A DNA stretch of 64,000 nucleotides from assembly GCF_028767185.1 (NCBI RefSeq), contig NZ_JARACK010000003.1:186001-250000 (forward strand), read 5' to 3'. This document shows positions 52,077 through 61,798 of the stretch, piece by piece. Under the pieces are notes generated by a model. The model ran no database searches. It was not told where the DNA came from and was given only the letters and a program-made list of their open reading frames with translations. Source of the stretch: Mangrovimonas aestuarii (lineage in GTDB: Bacteria; Bacteroidota; Bacteroidia; Flavobacteriales; Flavobacteriaceae). Made by a program: the position numbers and the translations under genes. Each line of letters begins with the position of its first letter. Position 1 is the stretch's first letter.

Positions 52077-53294
52077 TCAAATTATTTCTGCCACCACAAA
52101 TGTACTTCCTCCAACAAAAACCAAATCATTTTCCGCAGCCCCTTCTAAAGCAGCACGATAAGCTTCACCTACTGAGGCGTATACTTCTCCCAAAAAACCA
52201 TTATCAACAAAAAATTCCTTTAAATGAAAAGCATCCAGTCCTCTTGGAATATCAGGTTTGGCAAAATAATAAGTGGCATCTTTTGGAAAAAGAGGAATGA
52301 TGCTCATTAAATCTTTATCATTGACAACCCCAATAACAATATGTAACCTATCGTAACTCTCTTCATTTAATTGACTCATCACATAGGTTAGCCCTTCCTT
52401 GTTATGGGCGGTATCACAAATTACTTTAGGCTTTTTCTGTAAAACTTGCCACCTACCCATAAGCCCAGTATTTTTTACAACATTTAACAATCCATTTGAA
52501 ACAGCTTTATCTTCTAATTGAAAACCTAGACTTTTAAGTACCTGAATTGATTGAAGTACTGCCTTAATATTATGCTTTTGATAAACTCCTTTTAGATCTG
52601 ATTTTAAAACCACCTCATTTATTTCATCGGCAAACTTTATGTCTGCTTTTCTTTCTTTAGCGATTTGTTGGAAAACGGGTTTAGTTTTTAAATTGGTTTC
52701 CCCAATCACTACGGGAACACCTTCTTTTATTATTCCTCCTTTTTCAGCAGCTATTTCCTCTAGAGTATCACCTAAAAACTGAGTATGGTCCAAACCTATA
52801 TTTGTAATAATTGATAACTCTGGAATAATAATATTCGTGGAATCCAATCGACCACCCATACCTACTTCAATCACAGCAATATCAACCTTCTCTTTGGCAA
52901 AATAATCGAAAGCCATACCTACTGTCATTTCAAAAAACGAAAGTTTATTAGCCTCGAAAAACGCCTTATTATCTTGAATAAAATCTACAACGAAAGATTC
53001 ACTTACTGGTTCGCCATTAATTTTAATCCGCTCACGAAAATCCTTTAAATGAGGTGACGTATAAAGCCCTACCTTATAACCAGCTTCCTGAAGAATAGAG
53101 GCCAACATATGGCTTGTAGACCCCTTACCATTGGTTCCTGCCACATGAATGGATTTGAACTTCGTCTCGGGATTCCCAAGATGACTTGCCAGCTTAATTG
53201 TATTCGATAGATCTTTCTTAAAGGCTGTTTTACCCTGACGCTGATACATAGGAAGTTGCTCAAACATCCAATGCAAGGTTTCTTGATAAGTCAT
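52077..53294 (-). CDS. folC: Folylpolyglutamate synthase/dihydrofolate synthase
   Basis: 405 residues. Mur-ligase fold with the P-loop VAGTNGKGSTSHML, EVGMGGRLDSTN and DHTQFLGDTLEEIAAEKGGI. Adds glutamate to dihydropteroate or tetrahydrofolate. Starts 4 bases after the TonB-like gene and probably shares its transcript. Confidence 0.95.
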   Translation of the reverse strand: MTYQETLHWMFEQLPMYQRQGKTAFKKDLSNTIKLASHLGNPETKFKSIHVAGTNGKGSTSHMLASILQEAGYKVGLYTSPHLKDFRERIKINGEPVSESFVVDFIQDNKAFFEANKLSFFEMTVGMAFDYFAKEKVDIAVIEVGMGGRLDSTNIIIPELSIITNIGLDHTQFLGDTLEEIAAEKGGIIKEGVPVVIGETNLKTKPVFQQIAKERKADIKFADEINEVVLKSDLKGVYQKHNIKAVLQSIQVLKSLGFQLEDKAVSNGLLNVVKNTGLMGRWQVLQKKPKVICDTAHNKEGLTYVMSQLNEESYDRLHIVIGVVNDKDLMSIIPLFPKDATYYFAKPDIPRGLDAFHLKEFFVDNGFLGEVYASVGEAYRAALEGAAENDLVFVGGSTFVVAEII

Positions 53295-53298
53295 AATA

Positions 53299-54150
53299 TT
53301 ATTGACCTAAGTTGAAGTTTACTTTAACAAAACCAATTTGTTTGGCTGGCGCTTTAGGATCTGGGCGCCATTTATGGGATTTGGCAATTTTAGTAGCTGG
53401 ATCTAGCAAACAAGGATCTGTATTGGTTGTTCCTTTCACCCCAGGAACAGCTTCTATAACATCTCCATTTCGATTTACAACAATCTTTACAATTACCAAC
53501 CCAGACTCATTACAATCCTGTTTAATTTTATCATAGGTTGCGTTTCCTCTTCCGTTAAGCCCGTAACCAACTCCTCCGCTTCCCGATCCTCCTTGACCAA
53601 AATAACTTGGAGCATACGGGTCTCCATCTAACTGACCTTTATCTCCTCCTAGATTATCATCTCCTTCTCCCCCTGTTTCAGTTCCCTCAGATTTTGCGAC
53701 TCCACCAATTAAAGCATCAAGATTTTTCTTTTTAGCTTCTTGCTCTTTACGTTCTTTTTCTTTTCTCTCGGCCTCTACTTTTGCCTTAGCCTCAGCTTCA
53801 GCTTTTGCCTTAGCTTCAGCCTCTTTTTGTTTTTTAATGGCTATACTCTCTTCTGAATCCTGAGTAATAACATCTTCTGATTTGGTTTCCTGAGGAGAAG
53901 ATGGTTCAGGTTCTGAGACATCTGGTTGTGGAGGCTTTTCTATTTCCTGAGGCTCTGATTTTACAGGAGCTTTAGGTTGAATATCACCACTCCCAACATT
54001 ACTTGTTCCAAAATTAACGGATACACCATATTCCAATGGAGGGTCCATAAAAGGCATACCTGCCACAAACATGAGTAGCAATAAGATTACAGCAATTAAG
54101 GCCGTAATCTTTGCAGAATCACGCTCATATTTGGTTTCAAGATATTTCAT
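53299..54150 (-). CDS. TonB-like energy transducer
   Basis: 283 residues. One membrane helix (about 14-34), a proline-rich stretch, a long Ala/Lys/Glu-rich coiled region (about 108-145) and a C-terminal TonB-like domain (YDKIKQDCNESGLVIVKIVV). Transfers proton-motive force from ExbB-ExbD to outer membrane receptors such as the one at 15849-18677. Starts right after the exbD stop. Confidence 0.88.
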   Translation of the reverse strand: MKYLETKYERDSAKITALIAVILLLLMFVAGMPFMDPPLEYGVSVNFGTSNVGSGDIQPKAPVKSEPQEIEKPPQPDVSEPEPSSPQETKSEDVITQDSEESIAIKKQKEAEAKAKAEAEAKAKVEAERKEKERKEQEAKKKNLDALIGGVAKSEGTETGGEGDDNLGGDKGQLDGDPYAPSYFGQGGSGSGGVGYGLNGRGNATYDKIKQDCNESGLVIVKIVVNRNGDVIEAVPGVKGTTNTDPCLLDPATKIAKSHKWRPDPKAPAKQIGFVKVNFNLGQ

Positions 54151-54546
54151 TTAGTTATTTGGCTTTACAGCCAATATCACTTTGAACTTATTTCTATTGG
54201 CGATATCCATAACCTTTACTACATTTTCTACAGGCACAGACTTTTCTGCCCTCAAAACAATAGTAGGTTTTTCGTCTCCAGCAAGCGCTTCAATCAGCTT
54301 AGTTTCAAGAGTACTTTCTCCCACCTGATTCTGGTCAATGTAGTAGGTTAAATCCTTTTTAATACTTACGGCTACAGATTTTTTGTTTTCCGTTTTCCCA
54401 CTAGCTTTGGGTAACAAAATATCTATCGCATTAGTAGTAACCAAAGTCGATGCAAGCATAAAAAAGATAAGCAACAGGAATACAATATCCGTCATAGACG
54501 ACATATTGAATTCCGGTGTTACTTTATTTCTTCCTCTAATGTTCAT
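54151..54546 (-). CDS. exbD: ExbD/TolR family biopolymer transport protein
   Basis: 131 residues. Short cytoplasmic N-terminus, one helix (about 20-42, with the conserved aspartate in SSMTDIVFLLLIFFML), periplasmic domain. Forms the proton channel with ExbB. The chain of three genes exbB-exbD-tonB is spaced by 0-1 base. Confidence 0.93.
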   Translation of the reverse strand: MNIRGRNKVTPEFNMSSMTDIVFLLLIFFMLASTLVTTNAIDILLPKASGKTENKKSVAVSIKKDLTYYIDQNQVGESTLETKLIEALAGDEKPTIVLRAEKSVPVENVVKVMDIANRNKFKVILAVKPNN

Positions 54547-54547
54547 A

Positions 54548-55249
54548 TTAGGTAGGTTCGTTTAAGTGATCTAAAAACTCTAGCGAATTAGCTTCCATTT
54601 GATACACAACCTTATCGGTACGTACAACCAAGTGATTGTAGGCAATATAGCCTACAATACCAACTATTAGCCCGGCAACAGTAGTTGTCATAGCCGTATA
54701 AAGGCCATCGGCTAAAAGTTTAATATCAATCTGACCGCCAGAATTGGCAATCTCGAAAATAGAAAGGATCATCCCAATAACGGTCCCCAAGAAGCCAATC
54801 ATAGGTGCAGCACCAGAAATGGTTGCCAAAATACTAACATTTTTTTCAAGCCCGTAAACTTCTAAACGACCAGCGTTTTCAATGGCAGTATTGATATCCT
54901 CCAACGGTTTTCCAATTCTACTAATACCTTTACTTATCAAACGAGACACTGGAGTATTAACCTGTGCACATAATACTTGAGCAGAATCTATCTTGCCATT
55001 ACTGACATGATCCTTTATTTGATTCATAAAATTCGCATCCACCTTTGACGCCGCCTTAATAGCAAACAGGCGCTCAAAATAAATATAAGAGGCCAGAATA
55101 AGCAGAACAAAAAGTAATAGTATGATTACTTGTCCTGCTATGCCTCCACTCATAATCAATTCGACTATCGAGAGGGTTTTTTCAACAGACTCTCCATCTG
55201 TTACAACTTCTGCCCCTTCTTGGGCATCTTGTATCAATGCACTTAACAT
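54548..55249 (-). CDS. exbB: ExbB/TolQ/MotA family proton channel protein
   Basis: 233 residues, three membrane helices (about 37-60, 140-162, 182-205). The conserved ISGAAPMIGFLGTVIGMI stretch and AMTTTVAGLIVGIVGYIAYN mark the family. Drives TonB energisation with ExbD. First gene of exbB-exbD-tonB-folC. Confidence 0.93.
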   Translation of the reverse strand: MLSALIQDAQEGAEVVTDGESVEKTLSIVELIMSGGIAGQVIILLLFVLLILASYIYFERLFAIKAASKVDANFMNQIKDHVSNGKIDSAQVLCAQVNTPVSRLISKGISRIGKPLEDINTAIENAGRLEVYGLEKNVSILATISGAAPMIGFLGTVIGMILSIFEIANSGGQIDIKLLADGLYTAMTTTVAGLIVGIVGYIAYNHLVVRTDKVVYQMEANSLEFLDHLNEPT

Positions 55250-55304
55250 ATATTAATCGATTTTGCTATTGTGATAACGTTAGATTTGATGCGAAATTAT
55301 ATTC

Positions 55305-56696
55305 TTAATACAAAGTTCTGGTGAACATGAATGTTGCCGCTCCTACCAGAAAACCTATCAAAGCCAACCAAGCTATTTTCTTTAGATACCAGAAAAAATC
55401 TATTTTTTCCATTCCCATTGCAACTACTCCTGCAGCAGAACCTATAATCAACATGCTTCCTCCTGTCCCAGCAGAATAAGCAATAAAATGCCATAGCTCA
55501 TTATCTATCGGCTCAGAGAACATTCCTAAACTGGCAGCAACCAGAGGCACGTTGTCGATTACCGCAGAGCCAACTCCTAGAAGCAACACTACTAAATCGG
55601 ACACACCTTCATGATGGAATTCTGTCCCCAACATTGGCATGTTATCTTGTAACAATGTCGCAAACCCAAACAAAGTCCCTAAAGATTCTAATGCAGCAAC
55701 CGCCATTAAAATCCCCAAGAAGAACAGTATACTTGGCAACTCAATCTTGGATAAAGAATAATGCACAGGACTATGATGCGCGTTTGCATCGCTCTCTTCT
55801 GCACTAAACTCAGTCATACTGAACTTAGAACTACTATAAAGCTCTGCAAAAACGGCAACAACCCCTAAGGCAAACATCATTCCTACATAAGGCGGTAAAT
55901 GTGTTATTCCTTTAAAAACCGGAACAGAAACAATTGCCCCAAGACCTAAGTAAAACATTTTACTGCTGTGTTTACTTTTAGGTTTATCATCGTCATCTTC
56001 CTGTTGTAAACTCCCACTAAATACCGGTAGAAAAGATGCAATTAAAAACGGCACAATCATACAAAGCAAAGACGGCACAAAAAGATAAACAAACAAATGC
56101 CCTGCAGTTACTTTTTTACCAATCCATAACATTGTAGTTGTTACATCTCCGATAGGAGACCATGCACCACCGGCATTTGCAGCAATAATAATTAAGCCCG
56201 CATAAAACATTCTAACCTCTTTCTCTCTTACAAGCTTTTGCAAAATTGAAATAAGCACAATAGTAGCAGTAAGGTTGTCGATTATTGCAGAAAGGAAAAA
56301 AGCCAAAAAGCCAAAAATCCAAAGAATTCTCTTCTTACTTTTGGTTTTTATAAACGACTTAATGGTAGAAAACCCATCGAAATAATCAATGATTTCAACT
56401 ATGGTCATCGCCCCTAAAAGGAAAATTAAAATCTCTGCTGTTTTCCCTAAGTGGTGAAGCAAGGTTTCTTCCATAAGGTGCACTTTTTTCTCATGCTCCA
56501 ATGCCCCAAAATTCTCCAGCAAATGATGCTGCGCGGAATCGAACCAATTAGGAAAATGCTCAAGACCCAATGCAATAAGCGCCCACGAAACAGCCATCAT
56601 GATTAAAGCCGGGATAAGTTTGTCAATTTTTATACTATGCTCCAATGTTATGGCCAAATAGCCAAGAGCAAACACACAAATGATTATTGATTCCAT
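55305..56696 (-). CDS. nhaD: Sodium:proton antiporter, NhaD family
   Basis: 463 residues with about 12 hydrophobic segments; NhaD/ion transporter superfamily hallmarks AFFLSAIIDNLTATIVLISI and ANAGGAWSPIGDVTTTMLWI, plus GVGSAVIDNVPLVAASLG. Exchanges Na+ (or Li+) for H+, common in marine bacteria. It follows the dehydrogenase gene by 15 bases. Confidence 0.9.
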   Translation of the reverse strand: MESIIICVFALGYLAITLEHSIKIDKLIPALIMMAVSWALIALGLEHFPNWFDSAQHHLLENFGALEHEKKVHLMEETLLHHLGKTAEILIFLLGAMTIVEIIDYFDGFSTIKSFIKTKSKKRILWIFGFLAFFLSAIIDNLTATIVLISILQKLVREKEVRMFYAGLIIIAANAGGAWSPIGDVTTTMLWIGKKVTAGHLFVYLFVPSLLCMIVPFLIASFLPVFSGSLQQEDDDDKPKSKHSSKMFYLGLGAIVSVPVFKGITHLPPYVGMMFALGVVAVFAELYSSSKFSMTEFSAEESDANAHHSPVHYSLSKIELPSILFFLGILMAVAALESLGTLFGFATLLQDNMPMLGTEFHHEGVSDLVVLLLGVGSAVIDNVPLVAASLGMFSEPIDNELWHFIAYSAGTGGSMLIIGSAAGVVAMGMEKIDFFWYLKKIAWLALIGFLVGAATFMFTRTLY

Positions 56697-56711
56697 TTTG
56701 TTTAATTTTAA

Positions 56712-57938
56712 TTACACAAGCTGCTTTAAGGCAATCTCAAATGCAGTTTTGCTGATTTCTGTTTTTGATTGGTTTTGGTTATGCACGTTTTGGATAGCTT
56801 GCTTTATGATGTTTGAAGTGTCATTAAAGATTTCTTCATCTGTCATCTGTACACGACCTTCCATAAAGTAAGCAAACACTCGAGCCATACCACAGTTTGA
56901 AATGAAATCTGGAATTAGGCTCACTTTTCTGTCTGTATATTCCATTATAGGTCCAAAGAAAATTTCCTTGTCAGCAAAAGGTACATTTGCTCCACAAGAA
57001 ATCACTTCCAAACCACTATCTATCATTTGGTCAATCTGATCTTGAGTAATCAATCTAGACGCTGCACATGGCGCAAAAATCTCTGTTTGCAAGCTCCAGA
57101 TTTTATCGTTGATTTCTGAGAAAGGAATCAAGTTATCTGCACTTAGGTTGTTTCCTTTCTTAGCCAAATAAAGCTCTGTAATTTCTTCAAAAGAGAAGCC
57201 CTCTTCCTTAATCAATCCACCTACAACATCAATGATTCCAACAACTTTTGCTCCCATTTTTGCTAAATAGAAAGCCGCAGCAGCACCTACATTTCCAAAT
57301 CCTTGAACTACCGCACGCTTACCTTCCACAGAGCCTCCATAGATATCATAAAAATGTTTTACGGCTTCAGCTACACCAAACCCGGTAATCATGTCTGCTA
57401 CTGTATATTTTCTGTCTACTCTAGGAGAGTAGTTAGGGTTTTCCAAGACTTTGATTACTCCTTGGCGTAACTGCCCTATTCTATTAATTTTATCTGCTTC
57501 TGTAGGCTTGAAGTGTCCTGTAAACACCCCTTCTTGTGGATGCCATACCCCGCTTTCTTCTGTGATAGGAATTACTTCATGAATTTCATCTACGTTCAAA
57601 TCTCCACCTGTACCGTAATAGCTTTTCAATAATGGAGAAACAGCTTTGTACCAACGCTCTAACACTCCTTTTTTTCTAGGATCGCTGGGGTCAAAGTTAA
57701 TTCCAGACTTAGCACCACCAATTGCAGGTCCTGAAACGGTAAACTTCACTTCCATAGTTTTTGCCAAAGACAAAACCTCATTCATGTCCAACCCTTTACG
57801 CATACGTGTTCCTCCTCCAGCTGCGCCACCGCGCAAAGAGTTTATAACGGTCCACCCTTCTGCTTCTGTTTCCGGATCTTTCCAATTAAAAACTATTTCA
57901 GGAGACTTCTCTTCGTATTTCTTTAGTAATTCTTTCAT
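56712..57938 (-). CDS. Glu/Leu/Phe/Val family amino acid dehydrogenase
   Basis: 408 residues. Substrate lysine in GPAIGGAKSGINFDP, YYGTGGDLNVDEIHE, and an NAD-binding Rossmann motif VVQGFGNVGAAAAFYLAK. Deaminates glutamate or a branched-chain amino acid to the 2-oxoacid; the exact amino acid cannot be told. Starts the two-gene run with nhaD. Confidence 0.9.
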   Translation of the reverse strand: MKELLKKYEEKSPEIVFNWKDPETEAEGWTVINSLRGGAAGGGTRMRKGLDMNEVLSLAKTMEVKFTVSGPAIGGAKSGINFDPSDPRKKGVLERWYKAVSPLLKSYYGTGGDLNVDEIHEVIPITEESGVWHPQEGVFTGHFKPTEADKINRIGQLRQGVIKVLENPNYSPRVDRKYTVADMITGFGVAEAVKHFYDIYGGSVEGKRAVVQGFGNVGAAAAFYLAKMGAKVVGIIDVVGGLIKEEGFSFEEITELYLAKKGNNLSADNLIPFSEINDKIWSLQTEIFAPCAASRLITQDQIDQMIDSGLEVISCGANVPFADKEIFFGPIMEYTDRKVSLIPDFISNCGMARVFAYFMEGRVQMTDEEIFNDTSNIIKQAIQNVHNQNQSKTEISKTAFEIALKQLV

Positions 57939-57968
57939 TTTGATTAATTAGTTCTTTTGAAATGCCAA

Positions 57969-57976
57969 CAAATATA
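57969..57976 (-). promoter_or_regulatory. Candidate -7 box for the amino acid dehydrogenase
   Basis: Minus strand TATATTTG, TAnnTTTG type, 31 bases before the ATG at 57938. No matching -33 element. Confidence 0.35.
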
Positions 57977-58014
57977 AAAAACAATACAGGGTTTCTTATC
58001 TATTTGTGTATTTT

Positions 58015-59079
58015 TTAAAGCATATAGATCTTGCCTGAACTGTGATTTTTATTAGCCCCTGTTACACTGCTTAAACAATTAATCTCATTTCTCAACCTCA
58101 ATAACCCCAAAAACGCAAAGATCAAGGCCTCTTTAAACTCAACTATTTTTGATGAGGGGACAACTACCTCAACCTCTGTTAACTCCTGAATTAACCCTAT
58201 TAAAAAAGCATTGTAAGCACCTCCCCCCGTAACTAGCATCTTAGCTTGATTATTTTTTTTCAATTGATTGCTAATCTGAACAGCAATGTGCATAGTAAAT
58301 GTTGCCAAAACTTCTTCTGCAGATAGATTGAATTCATCAATAAGCGGAAATATCATTTCCTGTACCCATTCAAATCCCAGCGATTTTGGTGGACTTAGAT
58401 TGTAAAAACCCAAAGCATTAAGGGACTTAAGCAGTTCTTCATTAACTTGATTTTTTGAGGCTATAGCTCCACTTTCATCGTATGGTAATCCAAGCAGATT
58501 AGCATAATGATTCAAAACAATATTTACCGGACAGATATCGAAGGCTGTCCTATCCCCTTCTTTTTCCAAAGAAATATTTGCAAAACCACCTAAATTAAGG
58601 CAATAATCATATTCAGAAAACAGCAACCTGTCTCCAATAGGTACCAAAGGCGCACCCTGACCACCCATAGCAACGTCTTGAACTCTAAAATCACAAACTA
58701 CTATTTGATTAATAAGTTTAGACAAAATGGGTAAGTTTCCTATTTGGTAGGTCAACCCATTTTCAGGTCTATGCAAAGCTGTATGACCATGCGAACAAAC
58801 CCCATCTAACTTTTTTATACCATGCTCATTAATAAATGTATTAATTATGGTAGCTAAGTATTCTGTGTAATCACGGTCTGTTTCAACTAATTTTTCTTTA
58901 GTGTACTTGGTAAGCTTCGATAACCGTTCTTTCCATTCTTTTGGATAAGGAATGGTTTCGGCCTCTAAAATAGTAAAGCTCCAAGCCGTTTGCTTTTTAA
59001 AAGCTACATGTGCCAGATCAATACCGTCTAAGGAAGTCCCTGACATTACGCCAATAAGGTTATAATGGGTTTTCAACAT
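58015..59079 (-). CDS. anmK: Anhydro-N-acetylmuramic acid kinase
   Basis: 354 residues from the ATG at 59079; the frame is open 24 codons upstream, but MLKTHYNLIGVMSGTSLDGI is the usual start. The phosphate loop MSGTSLDGIDLAH, LNLGGFANIS and VTGGGAYN are family marks. Cleaves and phosphorylates 1,6-anhydro-N-acetylmuramic acid in peptidoglycan recycling. Divergent from the acyl-CoA dehydrogenase. Confidence 0.92.
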   Translation of the reverse strand: MLKTHYNLIGVMSGTSLDGIDLAHVAFKKQTAWSFTILEAETIPYPKEWKERLSKLTKYTKEKLVETDRDYTEYLATIINTFINEHGIKKLDGVCSHGHTALHRPENGLTYQIGNLPILSKLINQIVVCDFRVQDVAMGGQGAPLVPIGDRLLFSEYDYCLNLGGFANISLEKEGDRTAFDICPVNIVLNHYANLLGLPYDESGAIASKNQVNEELLKSLNALGFYNLSPPKSLGFEWVQEMIFPLIDEFNLSAEEVLATFTMHIAVQISNQLKKNNQAKMLVTGGGAYNAFLIGLIQELTEVEVVVPSSKIVEFKEALIFAFLGLLRLRNEINCLSSVTGANKNHSSGKIYML

Positions 59080-59127
59080 AAGGGGTAAAATTAGCCATCC
59101 TAATTTAAAAAAGTGCCAATAAAGGGT

Positions 59128-59135
59128 TATCTTTG
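59128..59135 (+). promoter_or_regulatory. Candidate -7 box for the acyl-CoA dehydrogenase
   Basis: TATCTTTG, TAnnTTTG type, 43 bases before the ATG. A near-match TTTA stands 20 bases upstream of it. Confidence 0.4.
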
Positions 59136-59178
59136 GGCGCATTTTTATCATTTTTTTTAAAACTATTAAACTGTAGAC

Positions 59179-60321
59179 ATGGATTTTAATCTAACAGAAG
59201 AGCATATTATGATTCGTGATGCGGCACGTGATTTTGCCCAAAACGAATTACTACCAGGCGTAATTGAGCGCGACGAGAAACAAGAGTTCCCACATGAACA
59301 AATCAAGAAAATGGGTGAACTAGGATTTTTAGGAATGATGGTTGACCCTAAGTACGGAGGGAGTGGCCTTGATACCGTATCGTACGTGTTGGCTATGGAA
59401 GAAATCTCGAAGGTAGATGCTTCTGCATCTGTTGTAATGTCTGTAAACAACTCTTTGGTATGTTGGGGGCTTGAGACTTTTGGGTCTGAAGAGCAAAAAC
59501 AAAAATATTTAACCAAGTTAGCTACAGGAGAATCAATCGGTGCTTTCTGTTTAAGTGAGCCAGAAGCGGGAAGTGATGCAACTTCTCAGAAAACAACTGC
59601 TATCGACAAAGGTGACCACTACCTATTAAACGGTACTAAAAACTGGATCACCAATGGTAGTACTGCTGATTTTTACCTGGTAATTGCCCAAACCGATGTA
59701 GAGAAAAAGCACAAAGGAATCAACGCTTTTATTGTTGAAAAAGGTTGGGAAGGTTTTGAAATTGGAGCTAAAGAACAAAAGTTGGGTATTAGAGGTAGCG
59801 ATACACACTCTTTAATGTTTACCGATGTTAAGGTTCCTAAAGAAAACCGTATTGGTGAAGATGGTTTTGGATTCAAATTTGCTATGAAAACCCTTTCAGG
59901 TGGACGTATTGGTATCGCCTCTCAAGCATTGGGTATTGCATCTGGAGCTTACGAATTAGCAAAAGAGTACTCTAAAGTACGTAAGGCTTTCGGAACTGAA
60001 ATTTGCAACCATCAAGCCATCGCCTTTAAATTGGCTGATATGGCAACTGAAATTGAAGCTGCCAGAATGCTATGCTTAAAAGCTGCTTGGGACAAAGACA
60101 ACAAAAACAACTACGATATGAGTGGTGCTATGGCAAAACTATATGCTTCACAAGTAGCAATGGACACTACTGTTGAGGCCGTTCAAATTCACGGTGGAAA
60201 CGGATACGTAAAAGAATATCATGTAGAGCGTTTAATGCGTGACGCTAAAATTACTCAGATTTATGAAGGAACTTCTGAAATTCAAAAAATCGTAATTTCA
60301 AGAGGCGTTCTTAGAGACTAA
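59179..60321 (+). CDS. Acyl-CoA dehydrogenase
   Basis: 380 residues, standard length. FAD and substrate parts AFCLSEPEAGSD, NGTKNWITNG and RKAFGTEICNHQAIAFKLAD are present; catalytic Glu363 is in QIYEGTSEIQ. Likely a short- or medium-chain (butyryl-like) dehydrogenase of fatty acid or branched-chain amino acid breakdown, passing electrons to ETF. Single gene with its own terminator. Confidence 0.94.
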   Translation: MDFNLTEEHIMIRDAARDFAQNELLPGVIERDEKQEFPHEQIKKMGELGFLGMMVDPKYGGSGLDTVSYVLAMEEISKVDASASVVMSVNNSLVCWGLETFGSEEQKQKYLTKLATGESIGAFCLSEPEAGSDATSQKTTAIDKGDHYLLNGTKNWITNGSTADFYLVIAQTDVEKKHKGINAFIVEKGWEGFEIGAKEQKLGIRGSDTHSLMFTDVKVPKENRIGEDGFGFKFAMKTLSGGRIGIASQALGIASGAYELAKEYSKVRKAFGTEICNHQAIAFKLADMATEIEAARMLCLKAAWDKDNKNNYDMSGAMAKLYASQVAMDTTVEAVQIHGGNGYVKEYHVERLMRDAKITQIYEGTSEIQKIVISRGVLRD

Positions 60322-60350
60322 ATTACTGAGTTATAAATCAACTTTACATT

Positions 60351-60383
60351 ACCCGGAGCAATGCGTTGCTTCGGGTTTTTTTA
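60351..60383 (+). terminator. Terminator of the acyl-CoA dehydrogenase
   Basis: ACCCGGAGCAA (60351-60361) and TTGCTTCGGGT (60366-60376) with a TGCG loop and a T tract. Confidence 0.88.
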
Positions 60384-60414
60384 TTGGAAATTTTCAGGAA
60401 GGAAATTGCATAAA

Positions 60415-60606
60415 CTACCCTTCAAAATACATATAAAACAGAATACCTATGACGAAAAACAACAATCCAAACACCAATAGTACGAGTCGTGCTTTTCTTT
60501 GGGTTGGCGATAGCTGAGACCAAGATTGATTCTCCTTTTTACTAATTATGAAAACAACTAGAAAAATGGTTACTATGGCAATAATAACGGGAAAAAAAGT
60601 TTTCAT
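60415..60606 (-). CDS. Small membrane protein with two helices
   Basis: 63 residues from the ATG at 60606 (frame open to 60678, but 24 extra residues lack membrane-protein character). Two hydrophobic helices, about 3-22 and 40-60, joined by a polar turn with SQLSPTQRKAR. No family recognised. It follows the retropepsin-MORN gene by 72 bases on the same strand. Confidence 0.6.
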   Translation of the reverse strand: MKTFFPVIIAIVTIFLVVFIISKKENQSWSQLSPTQRKARLVLLVFGLLFFVIGILFYMYFEG

Positions 60607-60678
60607 CGACTTTAATTTTAAAAATCGGTTAAGTCGGCTGGGGAATAAATGTCGTGTAATCTCATATAAAGTTAACAC

Positions 60679-61596
60679 TTATTTTCCTATGTATTGGTCA
60701 TTTTTAAAAATGCCCGCATAGGCTTGCCCATCGTATGTAACAAACTTTCCTCTTCCACTACATTTGCCATTCACAAAAGAGCCTTCATACCTGTTACCAT
60801 TTGGCCAAATATAGGTTCCTCTACCATTAAAATTCCCTTCAATAAACTGACCTTCATACTTCTCATCATTAAAATACTGCAGTCGGCCCAACCCATGGTA
60901 TTCTCCATTTTTAAACTCACCTACATATATGTTTCCATTTGAGAAAATTAAAACACCTTTACCATTAAACTCATCGTCTTTAAACTGACCAGCGTATTGC
61001 ATATCCGAACCAAAGTACTGTTTGCCATTTCCGTAACGCATACCGTTCTCAAACTCACCTTCGTATGTACTCCCATCGGAATAAACAAACTTACCACTAC
61101 CATTTACACAGTCGCCCCAAACACAGCCGTATTCTTTTACATTGTCATTGTGGCTGTTTAATATTGTGAGTTTACCTTTGTCATAGTCAAATTGAAAAGA
61201 CCCAAGTTTGCTCAATGCCGATTGCCCCAAAAGCAACGGTGCATTTGGGCTATGAATTATACTAGCCTTAACATTATAAAGGTGATACCCTGCAATCTCA
61301 ATATGCCTCAGAATTGCGAGCGTTCCTTCTTGAAATTTTCCATTTGCGATCTGATATTTGGTAGATCCAAAAATATCGTCAAGGGATAAATATCCGTTTT
61401 TGATCATAAATACCGCTTCAGTTGTTGAAAGTGTAACGTCTGATGCTCCCGTATCGAAAACAAAGGACATATTCAGTCCGTTTACATTACACGGTATTTT
61501 ATAGGTTCCATTATTTTTTTCCAAGACAATAGAAGTCTGGGAAAAAGCTAATTGGGAAAGACCAAACCACAAAAGAAGCAGGGAGACCTTTTTCAT
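60679..61596 (-). CDS. Secreted retropepsin-like aspartic protease fused to MORN repeats
   Basis: 305 residues. Signal peptide about 1-19. Residues 25-150 form a retropepsin-like (clan AA) domain with the catalytic Asp48-Thr-Gly-Ala in FVFDTGASDVTLS and LLLGQSALSKLGSFQFDY near its end. Residues 166-303 are six tandem 23-residue MORN repeats (YEGEFENGMRYGNGK and similar). MORN repeats usually bind proteins or lipids. The protein should be periplasmic or surface exposed. The combination is unusual; substrate unknown. Confidence 0.88.
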   Translation of the reverse strand: MKKVSLLLLWFGLSQLAFSQTSIVLEKNNGTYKIPCNVNGLNMSFVFDTGASDVTLSTTEAVFMIKNGYLSLDDIFGSTKYQIANGKFQEGTLAILRHIEIAGYHLYNVKASIIHSPNAPLLLGQSALSKLGSFQFDYDKGKLTILNSHNDNVKEYGCVWGDCVNGSGKFVYSDGSTYEGEFENGMRYGNGKQYFGSDMQYAGQFKDDEFNGKGVLIFSNGNIYVGEFKNGEYHGLGRLQYFNDEKYEGQFIEGNFNGRGTYIWPNGNRYEGSFVNGKCSGRGKFVTYDGQAYAGIFKNDQYIGK

Positions 61597-61750
61597 GATT
61601 TAAAATTTTCTAGAGTTATACTCTATTTTTGATGGTTTAACTTTATATTGTTAAAGCCTCTTTTTTAGATTGTTACAAACCCAATATATAACTTTCTAAA
61701 GGCAACTATTATAAAAATCGATGAATATACTTACAATTTCGGTAAACGTA

Positions 61751-61774
61751 AAAAGCCACACTTTCAGTTGGCAT
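61751..61774 (-). terminator. Terminator of the prolyl oligopeptidase gene
   Basis: On the minus strand GCCAACT pairs with AGTGTGGC around a GAA loop with one bulged G, followed by five T. It starts 25 bases past the stop codon. Confidence 0.6.
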
Positions 61775-61798
61775 TTTTTGCTTTTCAAAGAGGTTAAT

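Noticed and set aside
61649-61660. Plus-strand TATTTTTG-type box near 61624-61634
   Set aside because: Fits the -7 consensus but no plus-strand gene follows; it illustrates how often the motif occurs by chance in this AT-rich DNA.
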